The notes below the pieces were generated by a model, which ran no database searches, was not told the origin of the DNA, and was given only the letters and a program-made list of their open reading frames with translations. From positions 17,869,215-17,933,214 of the forward strand of contig NC_084977.1 in the NCBI RefSeq assembly GCF_963691925.1: a stretch of DNA of 64,000 nucleotides, written 5' to 3'. Source of the stretch: Scomber scombrus (Eukaryota > Chordata > Actinopteri > Scombriformes > Scombridae). Each line of letters opens with the position of its first letter. Position 1 is the stretch's first letter. Shown piece by piece: positions 25,340-37,285 of this stretch. The position numbers and the translations under genes are program-made.

Positions 25340-25960
25340 CTGTGGCAGTTACAGCGCCGTCATTCATTTCATCTGTGAATGATGGTGGACAGATGAAGGA
25401 CTTGAATTACAGAAAATTAAGGACTTTCACTCTTTTTCCTCCTTTCCTCCCCCTCAGCTCTCTCTGTCTCCTCTACACCTATTCTGCCGTCCATTACAAC
25501 AAGTGGCCGGGCTCCCCCTCTGTGCTCTAATTGGAAAGCTGGATGGCAGTAGGTTTAGCCAGTAATGGGGTCCTGCAATTTGGTAGCAGAAGTCAGCCTG
25601 GAGAGGCTTGTCAGAATTCATAGAAGGGCCCAGTTCTGTGTATCCAACTCTACACCTCCAGAAGAAAAGCCCTGCATTTTAATAGTGCAGCTGTAGCTTT
25701 TCTGTAATTCATGGTGGCGTCATTAAAGGCTTATTTATTCACCCAAGGCGTCTGCCAGGAGGGAGATGACACCGCCCAGATCAGCTGTGGCAGCTCACTC
25801 TCAGCACCTCCCGCAGAGCTGGAGAAGGGGAAATTAGAGTGGAATGGGCAAACATGACAATCATGGCATCGTTAATTAATTAGCATGTAAAGAAAACAAC
25901 AAGCGGTGTGTGTAGGTATCGAGGGGAGAGTTATTATGTCCCGTTGTTGAAGGGGCGTCA
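25340..25960. other. candidate conserved noncoding stretch
   Basis: Another TE-free stretch, more GC-balanced than its surroundings, with motifs such as CTCTAATTGGAAAG, TAATTCATGG and GTTAATTAATTAGCATG. No coding frame is convincing. Regulatory function is inferred, not shown. Confidence 0.2.
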
Positions 25961-28900
25961 CGACTGTCTCTGATCTTTTGCTGTAAGAGGTGGAGGAGAT
26001 GTAGAAGGGATAATATAGAGCACTCAGAGAGGAGTATCTGAGGAAAAAAATAATATTAATGGACTTTGCAGGCTTTCAAGGTAATGTGGAAACCAAGAAT
26101 CTCTCAAATGAGGATTTCCATGACATCTAAAAGGCTTTTCACAGCAGGACGAACATCCATGTGAATAATTTGCACCTTACACATGACCACAGTAAAGTAG
26201 TCACTTTAACTTAACCGTACCTTTTTCATAATTTAATTGCCATGACCACAGCAATCTCAGACAACCACAGCAAGTAGTCTAGCCTAAACTCTGAAACAGT
26301 AATGGTCTATGAAGAAAAAAAAAAACATGATATGCACCTGAAGCACACTGCCAAACATTGATGAGGGTTGAATGAGCAATTTTCTCTGATGTGTTAGAGT
26401 GTCTCCAGATATGCTTTAAACTGCAGCTGACTTTCACAATCTCTGCTTAAAGAGGAGCATCTGATCTGTTGACACCTGTAGACTTGGTCCTTTTATCCAA
26501 TCTTGGTCAGTTTTTTTCTATTGTAGTGCGAAATGTGGCACAAAAAAGGCAGAAAATTCTCACCAGAGTAGCTGTGATCAAATTGTTCAATGCTGTGATT
26601 CTGTATGCACATTTCATATTTGCACAATTGTCTCTCAAACAAGCCGGTGTAAAAAGGCTTTATTGTTGTTAGGTGAGATAATGGTACCTTGAACCACATT
26701 CATTGTCATTATCTTCAGTACAAGGTTAAGACGGCATCCTTTCTGCTGTGTTGACTTTTTTTTCATTGCCATGGTTTATAGTGTGTAAACTGAACATGTG
26801 ATTCACACCATCACTCAGACGCATGCACACTCATAAGAGTAATTTGTCTCATTAACATGTTTGGCACCATTAATTCAGTTGGAAATTAGGAAGAAGTTCC
26901 ATTATTAAGAGCACTTAAAAGTTGACAAACTTTAACTTGTGCAGCCACCTGGTAACTTGATTTTCTCATTAGTGGGTGAGGAATTTCTAATAGTTTTAAG
27001 CTTTTATTTGCCCATTACAGTGTATCAGCACTGTAATCCAACAGCACCACCCCCCACTTACTGTATATAAGAACTTTTTATGATTATTAAAACTAAAAAA
27101 AAGAGGAACAACAGATGGCATAATCATGTTGTTTTTATGCATCAGTTGTGTCCAAATTCATGCTATCAATTGTTCCATATTCCTCAAACAACAAACAATA
27201 CTTAACAGTGAGACACTCATGAATCGCCATTAAATTGCACCACAATTGGCAGAGGAAGTGTCACCTATCTGCCATTTTTTTTGCAATGTGGTACTTTTAC
27301 CAATAATAAGTTAACATGCTATGGACACTACCTTTTTATTTCTATTGTTGGAGATTCTGAGGGCAACATCTTCTTACCTAAATCTGTTTCTGTTAAATTT
27401 ACAAGTCATACCACAGGTCTAAATAAAATGGTGTCTAACTATAATAGTTTGTAAAGGAACAAAAGTATGTGTTATTGTCTGGTGAATAGATTGCTATTCA
27501 CAGAAGTCCCTATTCCATGGATGATTCAAGTTTTTCCCAACTTATTGTTTAAAGTTTTACTGTTTCTATTGATCTTTTATTCTGTTTCCCAGACTTGGTT
27601 GTTTCTCTGCTAAAGCAAACACAGTTATACAATACAGTAAAGCAACTGAGCTACAGCAGCTCTGAGCTATAAAAAAAAAAACTGAGGGCTCTTCATCTGA
27701 ACCTTTGAAAACCTCTCGGTCCCAGCCAAGGAGAGATAGGATCAGTAGACAACCCCAACATTTTCAATTTTGTGCTATCAGACACGAGAAGATGTGTCAA
27801 CAGTGGGGTCCTACAGTAAGTAAACACAGGAGTCTGACAAGCAATAACCTAGATTCAACATCGCCTCTGGTCCTCTCCCACTGAAGGTCTGCCACTTTCA
27901 TCTCATTTAGATCCAGATCTCTTGATCAAAAATGACGCCTAACTCCAACAAAACAGAAAACACCAGGGCTGGAAATGTTTTCCTGGGTACTCCCTCATAT
28001 TGTTGAGCGTTATGCTTGTGTTAGATTGGGTCAAAATCAACTGGGATGGTACCATTTTTTAATTAAAGTAGTTTTTTTTCTTCCTTAAGCCATAGAGGTT
28101 CCAGTTATATGAGTACGGATGCTTTTAATTATGCATCATCCTGTTGGCTATTGGTCCAAAAAGAGAACATGTTGGTGGGTCTAAAGAGGAAGTAGGGAAA
28201 TTTTTGAATCAACTTTTCATTTGTTAGTGTTTTAGCTGGCATCAGGGGGGATCACAGGGTAGAATAGTTGGAAACCCCAGACGACTGAGAAGTCATTACT
28301 GTATAGCACAGTCCACTGCAGAAAAGCTCCCTCAGAGATTTAAATCTTGCTGATTAAAATAGTGTCTCATAAGCCTCTATGTGTATGTGTGTGTGCACTC
28401 ACATGTGCTGGCGTGTGTGCTTATTTGTGTGTGTTTAAATGCCTTTGTGGGTGGCTCCATGTGTGTCTGTGTATTTTGAGCAGCCTAAATACCGAAGCTT
28501 TTAACATCAAAGCTCCAAGAGGATTTAAGTGCCCAGAAACTTGCCAATTATGATTGTAAGTGATGTCCAGCAGGGGCTGTTGATGAGCTGCCCTCAGTAG
28601 AAAAGAAGTTTACTTTTCTTGTTCAAGAATATGCTGTTTAAGGACTTACTTGGCTTTGTGATACACCACTTCCAAACCACCTAAAGTGCAGCCTGGATCC
28701 AGACCTGAGTCATTGCCCACATTCCTATTTTGTTCATGGATTCAAAAGGGTCTGCTTTTGTTCTTGTGAACAGCTTTAGAAACAACTGAGCCGATCAAAG
28801 CCTTTGTGGGTGGGACTAACTGGATATGTGCTAAGTTCTGCCAGTCTGGGAACTATTAAACACAGTTCAACGGTCAACAACTTGAATGCTGCTTATAATT

Positions 28901-29330
28901 TATCTAACTGTTTAATCATAAAATAAACACAAATCAAAAATATCCACTGTTTTTTGAGAAGGTTGAGTATATTATGTACTGTAAGCACTCAAAGACTACA
29001 GAACTGTACTGGCTAGCATTTGCTAACAAGCTACATCATCTAACATGTTAGCAACAATTACAGTCCTGCTTCTGTCATAATTCTATTTTTCTTCATATTA
29101 TCACAGCAAATCTTTAGTCAAATGCTTGCTCCTTTAGATAAAATGTTCAACTCATGGCAGGTGAATGACTGTGTTGCTTACACTTGCTAATTTAGTTAGT
29201 TAGCTTGCCAGCCTACCCAACGTGTTACTTTCTCTCTGCTGGCAAAATCGCAATTATTCATATTGGATTACTTAAAGACAACTCCTTTCACATGTGTCCC
29301 CATACACAGAAATAATGGTCTCGTACGTAA

Positions 29331-29392
29331 AGTGCCAGTCAAAAGTTTCTCATTCACTTGAATGGACTGTGTTTAAACTTTTGACTGGTACT
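29331..29392. mobile_element. 62-bp hairpin element (Tc1/mariner-type MITE remnant)
   Basis: AGTGCCAGTCAAAAGTTT at 29331-29348 is the inverted complement, with one mismatch, of AAACTTTTGACTGGTACT at 29375-29392, separated by a 26-bp loop. TA dinucleotides lie near both ends. Very short hairpins with CAGTCAAAAGTTT termini are known in vertebrate genomes as minimal mariner-type elements; assignment here is by resemblance. Confidence 0.6.
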
Positions 29393-29646
29393 GTATGCTA
29401 ACTGAGGGGGGTAGGGGCGGTGTCAGAGAGACACACAGCACAGTGGAGCAGAGGAAAGAGACAGAGACAGCAATGTAACCGAGTCCTGACCTGTGCATTG
29501 TTATTTGACATGCTTTCTGAAAACTTTTATAATATTTGTACAAAATAAATACTTGTAAAAGCCCACAATTTGTGCCCCTTGAAGACATGCTGTGCTACTG
29601 TCTGAAGAGCTGCTGACTGAGATTACTCTGACCTACGTGCATGTGA

Positions 29647-29748
<102 letters not shown>

Positions 29749-30293
29749 TTTATTTTTTCACCTTCCATTACTGCTGTGCTACTCCATCTTATCGGTCTTT
29801 GCGCGTTCAGTGTCCTCTTTTCGTGCAGCAGTGTTATCAGTTTTGAATCTGTTGGATGTATGGCGTGAGAGCGGGAAAAAGTGTAAATTGTGTGAGTCTC
29901 ACGGTGAATGTGTGAGAGTTGGCAGCTCTGCAAACTGTACTCCTAAGACAAGCTCCATTTGACTAAAAATGTCATCAGAGTGGCTGGATATTACTGATTG
30001 GCACTGGGATAAGCAAATCATATCCCCTACAGAGAACATTTAACAAGATGTTAATGTCAGACTGAATCATGGAGTCTGATTCTAAGGTGTTTAGAGTTAT
30101 ATTCCCTAAAGTAAGAGATCATTAAATTCCAACATATATCTCATAACTCATAACTGGAACAAATTTCTCACTGCAAACCTTATCTTCCTTTTTAGTGTAA
30201 TATTAGACATAGATGATATTCGTGTATGAACCAGAGGTTGCAAATTTGAAATGACAATCTTGTTTCTGTATTTTTTCGTCTTTTTTCTTACAG

Positions 30294-30419
30294 TTCCTCC
30301 GAAGATATATGACATTTCTTCTGACATCACGGTAAACGAGGGCAGCAATTTGTCGCTCATCTGTACAGCCAGTGGGAAACCTGAGCCAACCATTTCCTGG
30401 AGACACATAACCCCATTAG
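30294..30419 (+). CDS. negr1: negr1 exon encoding first half of Ig domain 2
   Basis: The exon opens by completing a valine codon (G from the previous exon plus TT) and then reads PPKIYDISSDITVNEGSN, LICTASGKPEP and ISWRHITP. The VPPKIYDIS and GKPEPTISWRHI blocks are hallmark NEGR1 sequence at the Ig1-Ig2 junction and the first half of Ig2, including the first Ig2 cysteine and the core tryptophan. NLS is a potential N-glycosylation sequon. The acceptor is a strong polypyrimidine tract plus TTACAG, and the donor is TTAG|GTGAGT. Length is 126 bp with both flanking introns phase 1, so skipping it would keep the frame but delete half a domain. Its join to 7731 and to 54011 is in frame. Confidence 0.94.
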
Positions 30420-30446
30420 GTGAGTTCACTTCACCTCTCACTTACC

Positions 30447-30665
30447 CATGCTAATGAACGGGTGGATGAATAAATGGAGAGACGAATGGATGGATGAATC
30501 AAGAGAGGAAATGAGGAAGCATGGACGGGATCAATAGGTGAGAGACTTAGAGGGAGAAAGGACTGGTAGTTGTGATGTGTTATTTGACGAACAGATGGAG
30601 GGGGGAGGGGAAAGAGTGATGTGGTTGGATGGATGAGAGAGTGAGGGAGGGATAAATGGATGGAT
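30447..30665 (+). repeat. degenerate GGAT-rich minisatellite
   Basis: Repeated GGATGGATGAAT and GAATGGATGG-like words in a purine-rich stretch begin only about 30 bp after the splice donor at 30420. Units are imperfect and no fixed period holds across the array. The reverse strand yields a false Ser/His/Pro-rich frame. Confidence 0.6.
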
Positions 30666-32184
30666 GTAATAACAATTTCAAGAGAACATACAGTATCATG
30701 GACAAAGGGAGACCTGAGTTTGAGGTCCTGCATTGATGCTGAATATTTTTTTTTTTGTAAATAGTAGCAGCTAATCAATCAGTAAATCGTCTGTTGTTAA
30801 CATGTTATTAAATAGAATTCCCACCGACTGACCACCAGTCTCACTTTAACTATAAACAGCCAGAGACATCACATCGTAAACATGTCTAGATCTAATTTAA
30901 CAACTATATTAAACATTTAACCAATAAATGGTCCCTGCAACTTCATGGCCATTGCAACTGTTGATATTTATAAATCTCTGTGCTGTTCATCAAACAGGAT
31001 GCAGTAAAATTACACAGAGTGAACTGTGGAGAATGACTTACTGCACGGAATGACTTCAGCAAAAGAATACAATATCTGCTTATATGATGAGATGCAATAT
31101 ATCCTGGAAACGTGATGCATTTACTGTAGGTTATAATCAATATTTTAAAATTAAATATTGTCTCAAAATTGTCACAGTTTTCTATGTACAGCATACATGC
31201 TATCTATGCAGTAATTAATGTGTTGCCAATGCATGTTCTGCATTGAAATCAAAGATGTTGATGAGAATAAAAGATTTCTCTGTATAACAATTGCAGTTTT
31301 CATCACTGCAAGGAGACCTACAATTTGCTTTGGCAGTTTGTAAACCATAATTTAAGGTGCATTAACAAAGAATGTCTTTATTATTATTGTTTGTTTTGTT
31401 TTTTAGTTGGCTGCTAGTCTGAGCACACATACACCATTAAGTGCTTTGAATACTGAATCCTCCCTTTGAAAACTCATTCCAAAGAATTTAACTGTTGCTG
31501 CAAAGCCCCCACCCAGCCACTTCCCATCCTCCCTCATTTTCATATTAATGGATTAGAGCATGCTGTGCTTATCTGATAGCTGTGAGGATGACTGCATTTA
31601 TCTTATGGCTGTCAAATCCTCCTCTCTGGTGTGCTTGCCCTGATTGCGTTAGGGGAGTTTTCAGAAGATGATCAAAAGAGCCATCCTCAGAGTCCGAGTG
31701 GCAGTCACTCATTCTACTTTGAAGTGTCCACACTTTGAAGTATGCCAGGGAAGAAATGATATGCTGGTCAAATGAAAGGGCCCAGGACTAAATGTAATCA
31801 CAGACTGTCTCGAAGCACATCAGAAAAGAAGCCATTTGCCATGGACTCTTTGAGTCAATCATTGTAGTGAGGGCGATATGTCCAAAGGATGTGGTACAAC
31901 TGAAAGGTTGTAATAGGCTAATTACAGATGGAATCGATTGATGGAATTCCATTAAATCTTTTGGATATGTAGAACAGTCTGCTTCATCCAGCGTCCATAC
32001 AACCTCGATATACAGCATATGGAAACATTTATTTCAGTTATGAGCAGTAGTGGACACACAGTGACCTACCATGAATGGAGCTGTTTTAGGCACCATTGAT
32101 ACCAAAACAAGGTCTAGAAACATCAACAGAAAGGAAATATAGTCATAGCTACAGTCGTGTTAGGTGACGTAGAAAAATTTGAAC

Positions 32185-32500
32185 TGATACAATTACAACT
32201 GATTAGTTGATTAATTGATTAGTTGCCAACAAAATTATTGCCAACAATAATAATTTTGATAATCACTTAATCATTTTGAGTCAAAAAAGTCACATTTTTA
32301 TAATTCCAGCTTCTTAAATGTGAATATTTTCTGGTTTCTTTACCTGCTATGATAGCAAACTGAATATATTTGGGGTGTTTGGGACAAACAAAGACATTTA
32401 AGGATGTCCTAACATCTAATAGACCAAACAATTGATTGATGGAGAAAATAATTGACAGATTAAACATAAGTTAAAATAACTGTTAGTTGCAGCCGTAAAA
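32185..32500 (-). mobile_element. MITE with ATTAATC-type ends, copy 3 (reversed)
   Basis: The left end has ACTGATTAGTTGATTAATTG. The centre has CCAGCTTCTTAAATGTG then TTTTCTGGTTTCTTTACC. The right end has AATAATTGACAGATTAAAC and TTAGTTGCAGCC. It is the best preserved of the four copies. It lies reversed relative to copies 1 and 4. No coding content; superfamily not assigned. Confidence 0.65.
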
Positions 32501-33324
32501 AAACTGATTTTTACAGTTGAGGTGAAGAATTTTGTAGAATTTAACAGTTTCAGAGACTATTATTTGTACTTTTTCAATGAATAATGAAAACAGAAACACT
32601 GTTTGCTTATTTAATTTGAAAGAATAAGGGATCTTTCATAGCCTGTTTTCAATCTCACTTATAAGGTATAGGGTCATGAGTATCCTGAATTGTGCAGAGT
32701 CATGATCTGATTGCCTTCTCCAGCACTGAGATTTCTAACCATTTGGGTTTGGTAAGAGTAATCGCTTTTATTGACATGAGACCAAGCAGGTGAAATCACT
32801 ATGACAAACATGTCGACATGGCATGTTTTATTTGCTGGCCTTACAATCAGCCATTTTGGGTGGGGGCGGGTATTTTTTAAGCTGTAGATAGTTCTGCAGC
32901 TGCAGTCAGTGGAGTTTGACAGAATGATAAATTTCCCTCACTGACTGTCAAGTTCCTATTCCCACTCTGACTGTTTTGTGTTTGCATTTTTCCCTTCAGT
33001 CCTCATCCTGCCAACCAACAAACTGCCAGCTAATAATAAACTTTGTGCATCCACTGAAGTGTGGCCATTAACTGTTTATTGAGATGATAATTTAGCTCAG
33101 TATGTGCTTATATAAAGTCAATGCATGTATACTTAAATTAGAGAGATGCAAACTGAAGCAAGTGCTTGTAACAGAGATCATCTTTGTCGATGGGCTACAT
33201 GGAGGTGGAATGGTGCCAGCATATGTCTGCAGCGTAATGTGCTTAAAGAATAATTTCTGTTTAGTGGAACAGTTTAATTAGCCGTGTAGAAATTCTGCTT
33301 GACAGTGAAGTCCTCAGGAGTTTG

Positions 33325-33520
33325 GGTTGATCGCTGCATGATAAGGGCGCTTGTGACTGGAAAGCCTGCTCCAATCCCCCCTATCAGCTGGTGCAATCAG
33401 GATGTGCAAAGTGAATGTTTCATGCTCTCCCAACCCTTATCAAATATTGTCGATGTGCCCTTGAGCTAGGACTCTACCCCCGACTGTTTCAACGCTGCTG
33501 CCCAGTCACAAGTTGAAAGA
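33325..33520 (+). repeat. SINE-like remnant
   Basis: TGACTGGAAAGCCTGCTCC with AATCCCCC (a possible decayed Pol III B box), GATGTGCAAAGTGAATG, CCCTTGAGCTAGGAC and GCTGCTGCCCAGTCACAAG, in that order, resemble a fish tRNA-derived SINE body. It is followed by an A-rich stretch near 33520-33535. The promoter boxes are not intact. Confidence 0.4.
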
Positions 33521-36040
33521 AGAAAAAAAAAACTAAGTTTGTGTGTATCAATGCAATTGTTTCCAACCCTGCAGCTCATCCTCCAGGCTTCTGATATATT
33601 TAAAACATGTTCTGAATCAACTTGTATGATTAAATAAAAGCTCAATTCAAATTAGAAACACCATTAGAAGAAGTACACCAGTAATACTCCCAGAAGCCAC
33701 TATGTCATTTTTAATTTAGCTCTTGACATAGCTACTTACTTTGCTCTGAAAGCTTACAATAGCTCGGGTGACATGTCAGGCTTTGAGGGTATTGCCTATG
33801 CATGGAGTACTCTGCTATGGCTCCTCACCACCATTTCATAGGTCATAGGGAGGGGGGGGGGGTAAAATATCCTTTAACATAGCTGTTTCAGTCCGGTTTG
33901 GTTGGGTGGATGGCTGGATGGCTGGGCAAAATTGCTTTGATAAGCTTTTTCCATTGAGATTTGAATCCATGGGATAGAAGTGTGACCTTTGAAAAGGCTG
34001 ACTAGAATACTCAAATACATATTTGATTGTTTCCTGTGATAGGACTCAGCTGGGACACATTTTTCTCTCTCTTTCTAAGCAGCTACTGTACATTTATCAA
34101 CTGCATACTGTATGTTTTGTTTTGCCTTTCCATTTAAGTGCATGAGGCATATCTTCTCCAAAGCACACCCAGAGGAAACAGACTGCAGCATACTGTTCAC
34201 TGACAAGTCACTTTAATGTGTGCTGTCACTGACTTAAAGCTGGATCCAATACAACTTTCTTGGTCCTGAACTAAGTGGCAACACCATAAGTGCATAAGTA
34301 CAGTAGCTCAGTTGTCTGTGGTTATTTGAACTGTGCAATGAATTATTCAAACTTGACTTCATATGATTGCTACATACCTGAAGTTGCACCTGCTATAGCG
34401 CACTGGCCGCTCTTTAAGATATGCTAAGCAAGATTTTGACAGCCTCTTCACCAGGGGTCTCTCAATCAGAAAGCCGTTCTCTTTCTCATAGTTGCAATGA
34501 ACTGATGTGCAGTTCAAGAGCCGATACTTGAGCACGTTTTAAACACGATGGGAGGTGAAAGATAAAGAGTGAGGCTCTGCAATTTCAGATATCAACAGCA
34601 GGAGCCATGTCTAAAACTTCCCCCATTCAGCTGTTGAGCTCAGCATTGCTAACTAAAGAGGTGCTCGATGTGCACACGCTTTATTGGAGTGTCTGCAACA
34701 TGATGAATAGTAGACCTTTTTTAACTCAAATGTGGTATTGAGTAACTCTCAAACCACACATATTTAATGGCAGTTCGCAGTCATAAATTTATTTCCAGGC
34801 AGGCCCATCAACACCCATTCCCTTTTGGAGGTGGTCCCTTTAAATTAAAACAAATGGACTATTTTTGATTGTTAGACCCTTGCCATGAATTTGGACTTCA
34901 TTTGGACTTTGTCCACTTTTTCTTCAGTCTTTGCAGATAACAATGTGTTCCGATTCACTGGTAAAATAAAGAGCATTTCATATGTTTAACTCGAACCCTC
35001 TGAGATAAAGGACGTCATCTACCAGCACTGTACTACACCCACCCATTATTTGGGAATATGGCACAAAGTTTTTAAGTAAACAAATTAAACTTGAATCAAT
35101 GAAACAAATGTTTGCCTTGGTCACACTAATTACTTACTTTTACTGTTGAACTTGTTATTCAGTATGTTTGTTTTCCATTTGAAATACGCTATTCGACCAT
35201 GTCTAAGTTCTTTTATAAAAATTGCACAGTCACAGTGATCTCTCAACCCTGCCAGGTCCAGCATTTGAAAGTGTACATCCCTGGCTACAATGCATTTGGC
35301 TAAATATGTCAGCACAGAAAGTAACATTGAGGTAATTCTAAGGGTCACAGATGTGGCAGCACATGCAATCAGACATGACTTAAGGCTCCTTTGGCCCACT
35401 TCCACTCTCTGGATTTTAGCAGCGTCAGATTGACAGCCAGGGTGCAGTGTAGAGGTTACGTATCAAGGCAGACGAACAGCCTGTTTTAAGGCAGACCCTG
35501 CGCACAGTCTGATTCTACCCCTAGTTCTGGCCCACACCTTGAGTTGGGGCCAGAAGGCAGCGGCGTACAATGTAGCAGCGTGGGTTGTTCTCTATTTTCA
35601 GGAGTTAAAAGGATAAATTGATGTAGAAAATGCTGCTCTATGCTATAATGGATTCTTCAGCGATGCCTGCCCTATCTGTGTATTGCAGCCCTGAAGGAAG
35701 TGTACTCACAGCTACCCTACACAATGTGGGAAATTGCTTACTGCAACGGCACTTAGCCAGCATCGGCACTGAATGCAAAATTAACCTTGCTATGATTTCT
35801 TTAATTTGCTTGGAGTGACATCTCCCTCAGGTGAGAAGGGCTTCTGTCAGTTTCTCAAATATCTCTCAGCACGCACTTGCACATAGCTCATGTTAGGTCC
35901 CTCGGTGGTTTTATGTTACTCACACCAACAGCGGAGGTTATTTTTCCCCAAGGCTAAGACATAATGTTATGTCTCTTGTTTTTTTGCTTACTGTAACATC
36001 AAGGTTAAATACTCAACATATAATGTTCTTCAACATATAT

Positions 36041-37285
36041 ATCAAGTTCGGAGCCCCAGAGTGGCAATGGAAAGAAAACATATAGTATATACCAAGGCCA
36101 CATTTTACTACACTGAGCACTTGAAATGCCATTGCATGTGCACAAAATACAATTAATTCAACACTTTTCATTTCTTTGTGGGCAAAAGATACAATTTTTT
36201 CACACCTCTTTTTAATTTGTGCTGATGAGATAATTGTAAATATAGATAGGCAGCACCACAAACCAACATTTCTCCCTGAAGCATGAAGTGCAGTGCACCT
36301 GCTTCAATTATCGGGTGTCAGACTGTGACTGGCTACTGCTTCTAAATAGTTAGGATTGCTATATAGTATAACAATATAATAATAAGGATGGGTAAGGATG
36401 GGATGCAGAGTATAAATTCCTGGTATATAAAATGTACTATGTTTGTTTATATCATACATCATGAGATTTGTGAGGCCAATAATCTGTTAATAGGGCTCTA
36501 ATACTGTGAACACTAGATGGTTTATATCCTAATCAGAATAAAATTCACCTCTGTGTACACACATTTGTTTAGAAAGCTAACCTTAGGTTACCAAACGTCA
36601 CCAAGACGTCACACCTCATCATTTGTTGAAATACAGTGAACACTTGGTGGTTGATATCCTAATTTGTTTTAATTATTCATCTACAAGTAAATGCGTGCTC
36701 ACCATGCCATAGAGGCACGAGCAGATGTAATTAAAAGGATCCCAGCACGACTGTGGTGCGTTTTCCTCTCACGTTTACCGACCTGATGGAGAATGTGTAG
36801 TCAGACAGTCTTGGACTGTTTATTGTTTGTTGACACTTGACAGAAATCAGTTCATCATCCTGTTAAAATCTGAATCTCTTTCAAAGTACATTTTATGTAC
36901 CATGAATGTATACTGTGCATTCTAACCTTACCCATCCTCTTATATTGTTATACTATATACAGTACCCATCCTAGATATTTAGGAACAGTGAGCAGCCAGT
37001 CTGACACCCGATACTTAAAGCAGGTACACTGTAGTTCATGCCACAGGGAGAGAAGCTACTCTGTTGTGCTGGCTCTCTGTAAATACACTTATTTTGTGGG
37101 CATGAATAAAAAAAAAGGGGAACAAATTGTATTTTGTGCCCATAAATTAACCAAATGGGTGGGAACAAATAATATCTTGTGACCACGCAACAGCATTTTG
37201 AGCGCTCGATATAGTAAAACGTGGCCTTGGTATAGTTTTTTTTTTCTCTCTCTCTCTGCGGCCACTCCGGGGCTCCATAATCAAG
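36041..37285. mobile_element. foldback element with ~395-bp inverted arms and candidate 6-bp TSD
   Basis: The left arm (about 36047-36441) and right arm (about 36882-37279) are imperfect inverted copies of each other. Matching landmarks from outside in are GGAGCCCCAGAGTGGC (36050) with its complement near 37262, TACCAAGGCCAC (36090) with GTGGCCTTGGTA, TATCGGGTGTCAGACTG (36310) with GTCTGACACCCGATA, ATAGTATAACAATATAA with TTATATTGTTATACTAT, and TATAAAATGTACTA with AGTACATTTTATGTA. The spacer is about 440 bp. ATCAAG flanks both ends (36041-36046 and 37280-37285) and is a candidate target-site duplication. No transposase is seen, so it is non-autonomous. Superfamily is unassigned. Confidence 0.8.
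36498..36664 (+). repeat. direct repeat pair inside the foldback spacer
   Basis: ACTGTGAACACTAGATGG with TTTATATCCTAAT (from about 36502) recurs as ACAGTGAACACTTGGTGG with TTGATATCCTAAT (from about 36632), a spacing of about 131 bp. Both lie between the inverted arms. Confidence 0.65.
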
